A stretch of DNA of 5,344 nt, taken from positions 1 through 5,344 of the forward strand of contig DATJXG010000067.1 in assembly GCA_035500455.1 (NCBI GenBank). Reading direction: 5' to 3'. The notes under the pieces were generated by a model. That model made no database searches and had not been told where the DNA came from. It worked only from the letters and a program-made list of their open reading frames with translations. Of the stretch, positions 5,287 to 5,344 are shown piece after piece. The translations under genes and the position numbers were made by a program. The stretch is from DATJXG01 sp035500455 (lineage in GTDB: Bacteria; Acidobacteriota; Terriglobia; Terriglobales; Acidobacteriaceae). Each line of letters opens with the position of its first letter. Position 1 is the stretch's first letter.

Positions 5287-5344
5287 TTTCCCGCAGACCG
5301 CCACTTGCTTAAATAATCTCCCCATCCTAGGCTTACCCGGTGTC

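Noticed and set aside
4468..5325. 285-residue open frame on the minus strand
   Set aside because: It is antisense to ribA, runs into the palindrome and the downstream hairpin, and has no family features. The + strand has an intact GTP cyclohydrolase II.
5301..5344. Promoter for a following gene around the AAATAAT at 5311-5317
   Set aside because: No convincing -35 partner and no start codon within the window; too little sequence to support it.

Overview
The window looks like a chromosomal segment from a GC-rich Gram-negative-type bacterium. The dispersed intergenic repeats (a "GTCATCCTGAGCGAAGCG" palindrome, a "GGCGTCCCCGCC" hairpin, and a "CCTTCGTGG"-type array) are of kinds I associate with Acidobacteriota. 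That placement is an inference from repeat style, base composition and gene content; there is no rRNA or marker gene here to settle it.

Layout, all genes on the + strand. (1) Bases 3-134 are the last 43 codons of an upstream gene, probably a YtcJ-like amidohydrolase. (2) Bases 135-343 are an untranslated leader with a short-period repeat array and an imperfect inverted repeat. (3) Bases 344-4252 are a complete four-gene polyamine-type ABC transporter operon in the order binding protein, ATPase, permease 1, permease 2 (potD-potA-potB-potC). potA/potB are 1 base apart and potB/potC overlap by 4 bases. A GC-rich hairpin sits exactly at the potD stop codon. (4) Bases 4253-4560 hold no gene. They are dominated by a nested palindromic element of about 220 bases. 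(5) Bases 4561-5169 encode a stand-alone GTP cyclohydrolase II (ribA) with a GTG start. (6) Bases 5170-5344 hold no recognisable gene; they contain a second hairpin of the same style as the one after potD, and another smaller inverted repeat.

The four transport genes form one machine. The lipid-anchored binding protein captures a cationic amine outside the inner membrane, PotB and PotC form the channel, and a PotA dimer drives it with ATP. The binding protein keeps most polyamine-contact residues but has two substitutions in the pocket, so the exact ligand is open. RibA (first step of riboflavin synthesis) is separated from the transporter by the palindrome and has its own candidate promoter, so it is probably a separate unit.

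I found no convincing new biological system. The coding content is ordinary; the points worth a second look are the repeats, the start-site anomalies of potD and ribA, and the altered polyamine pocket.
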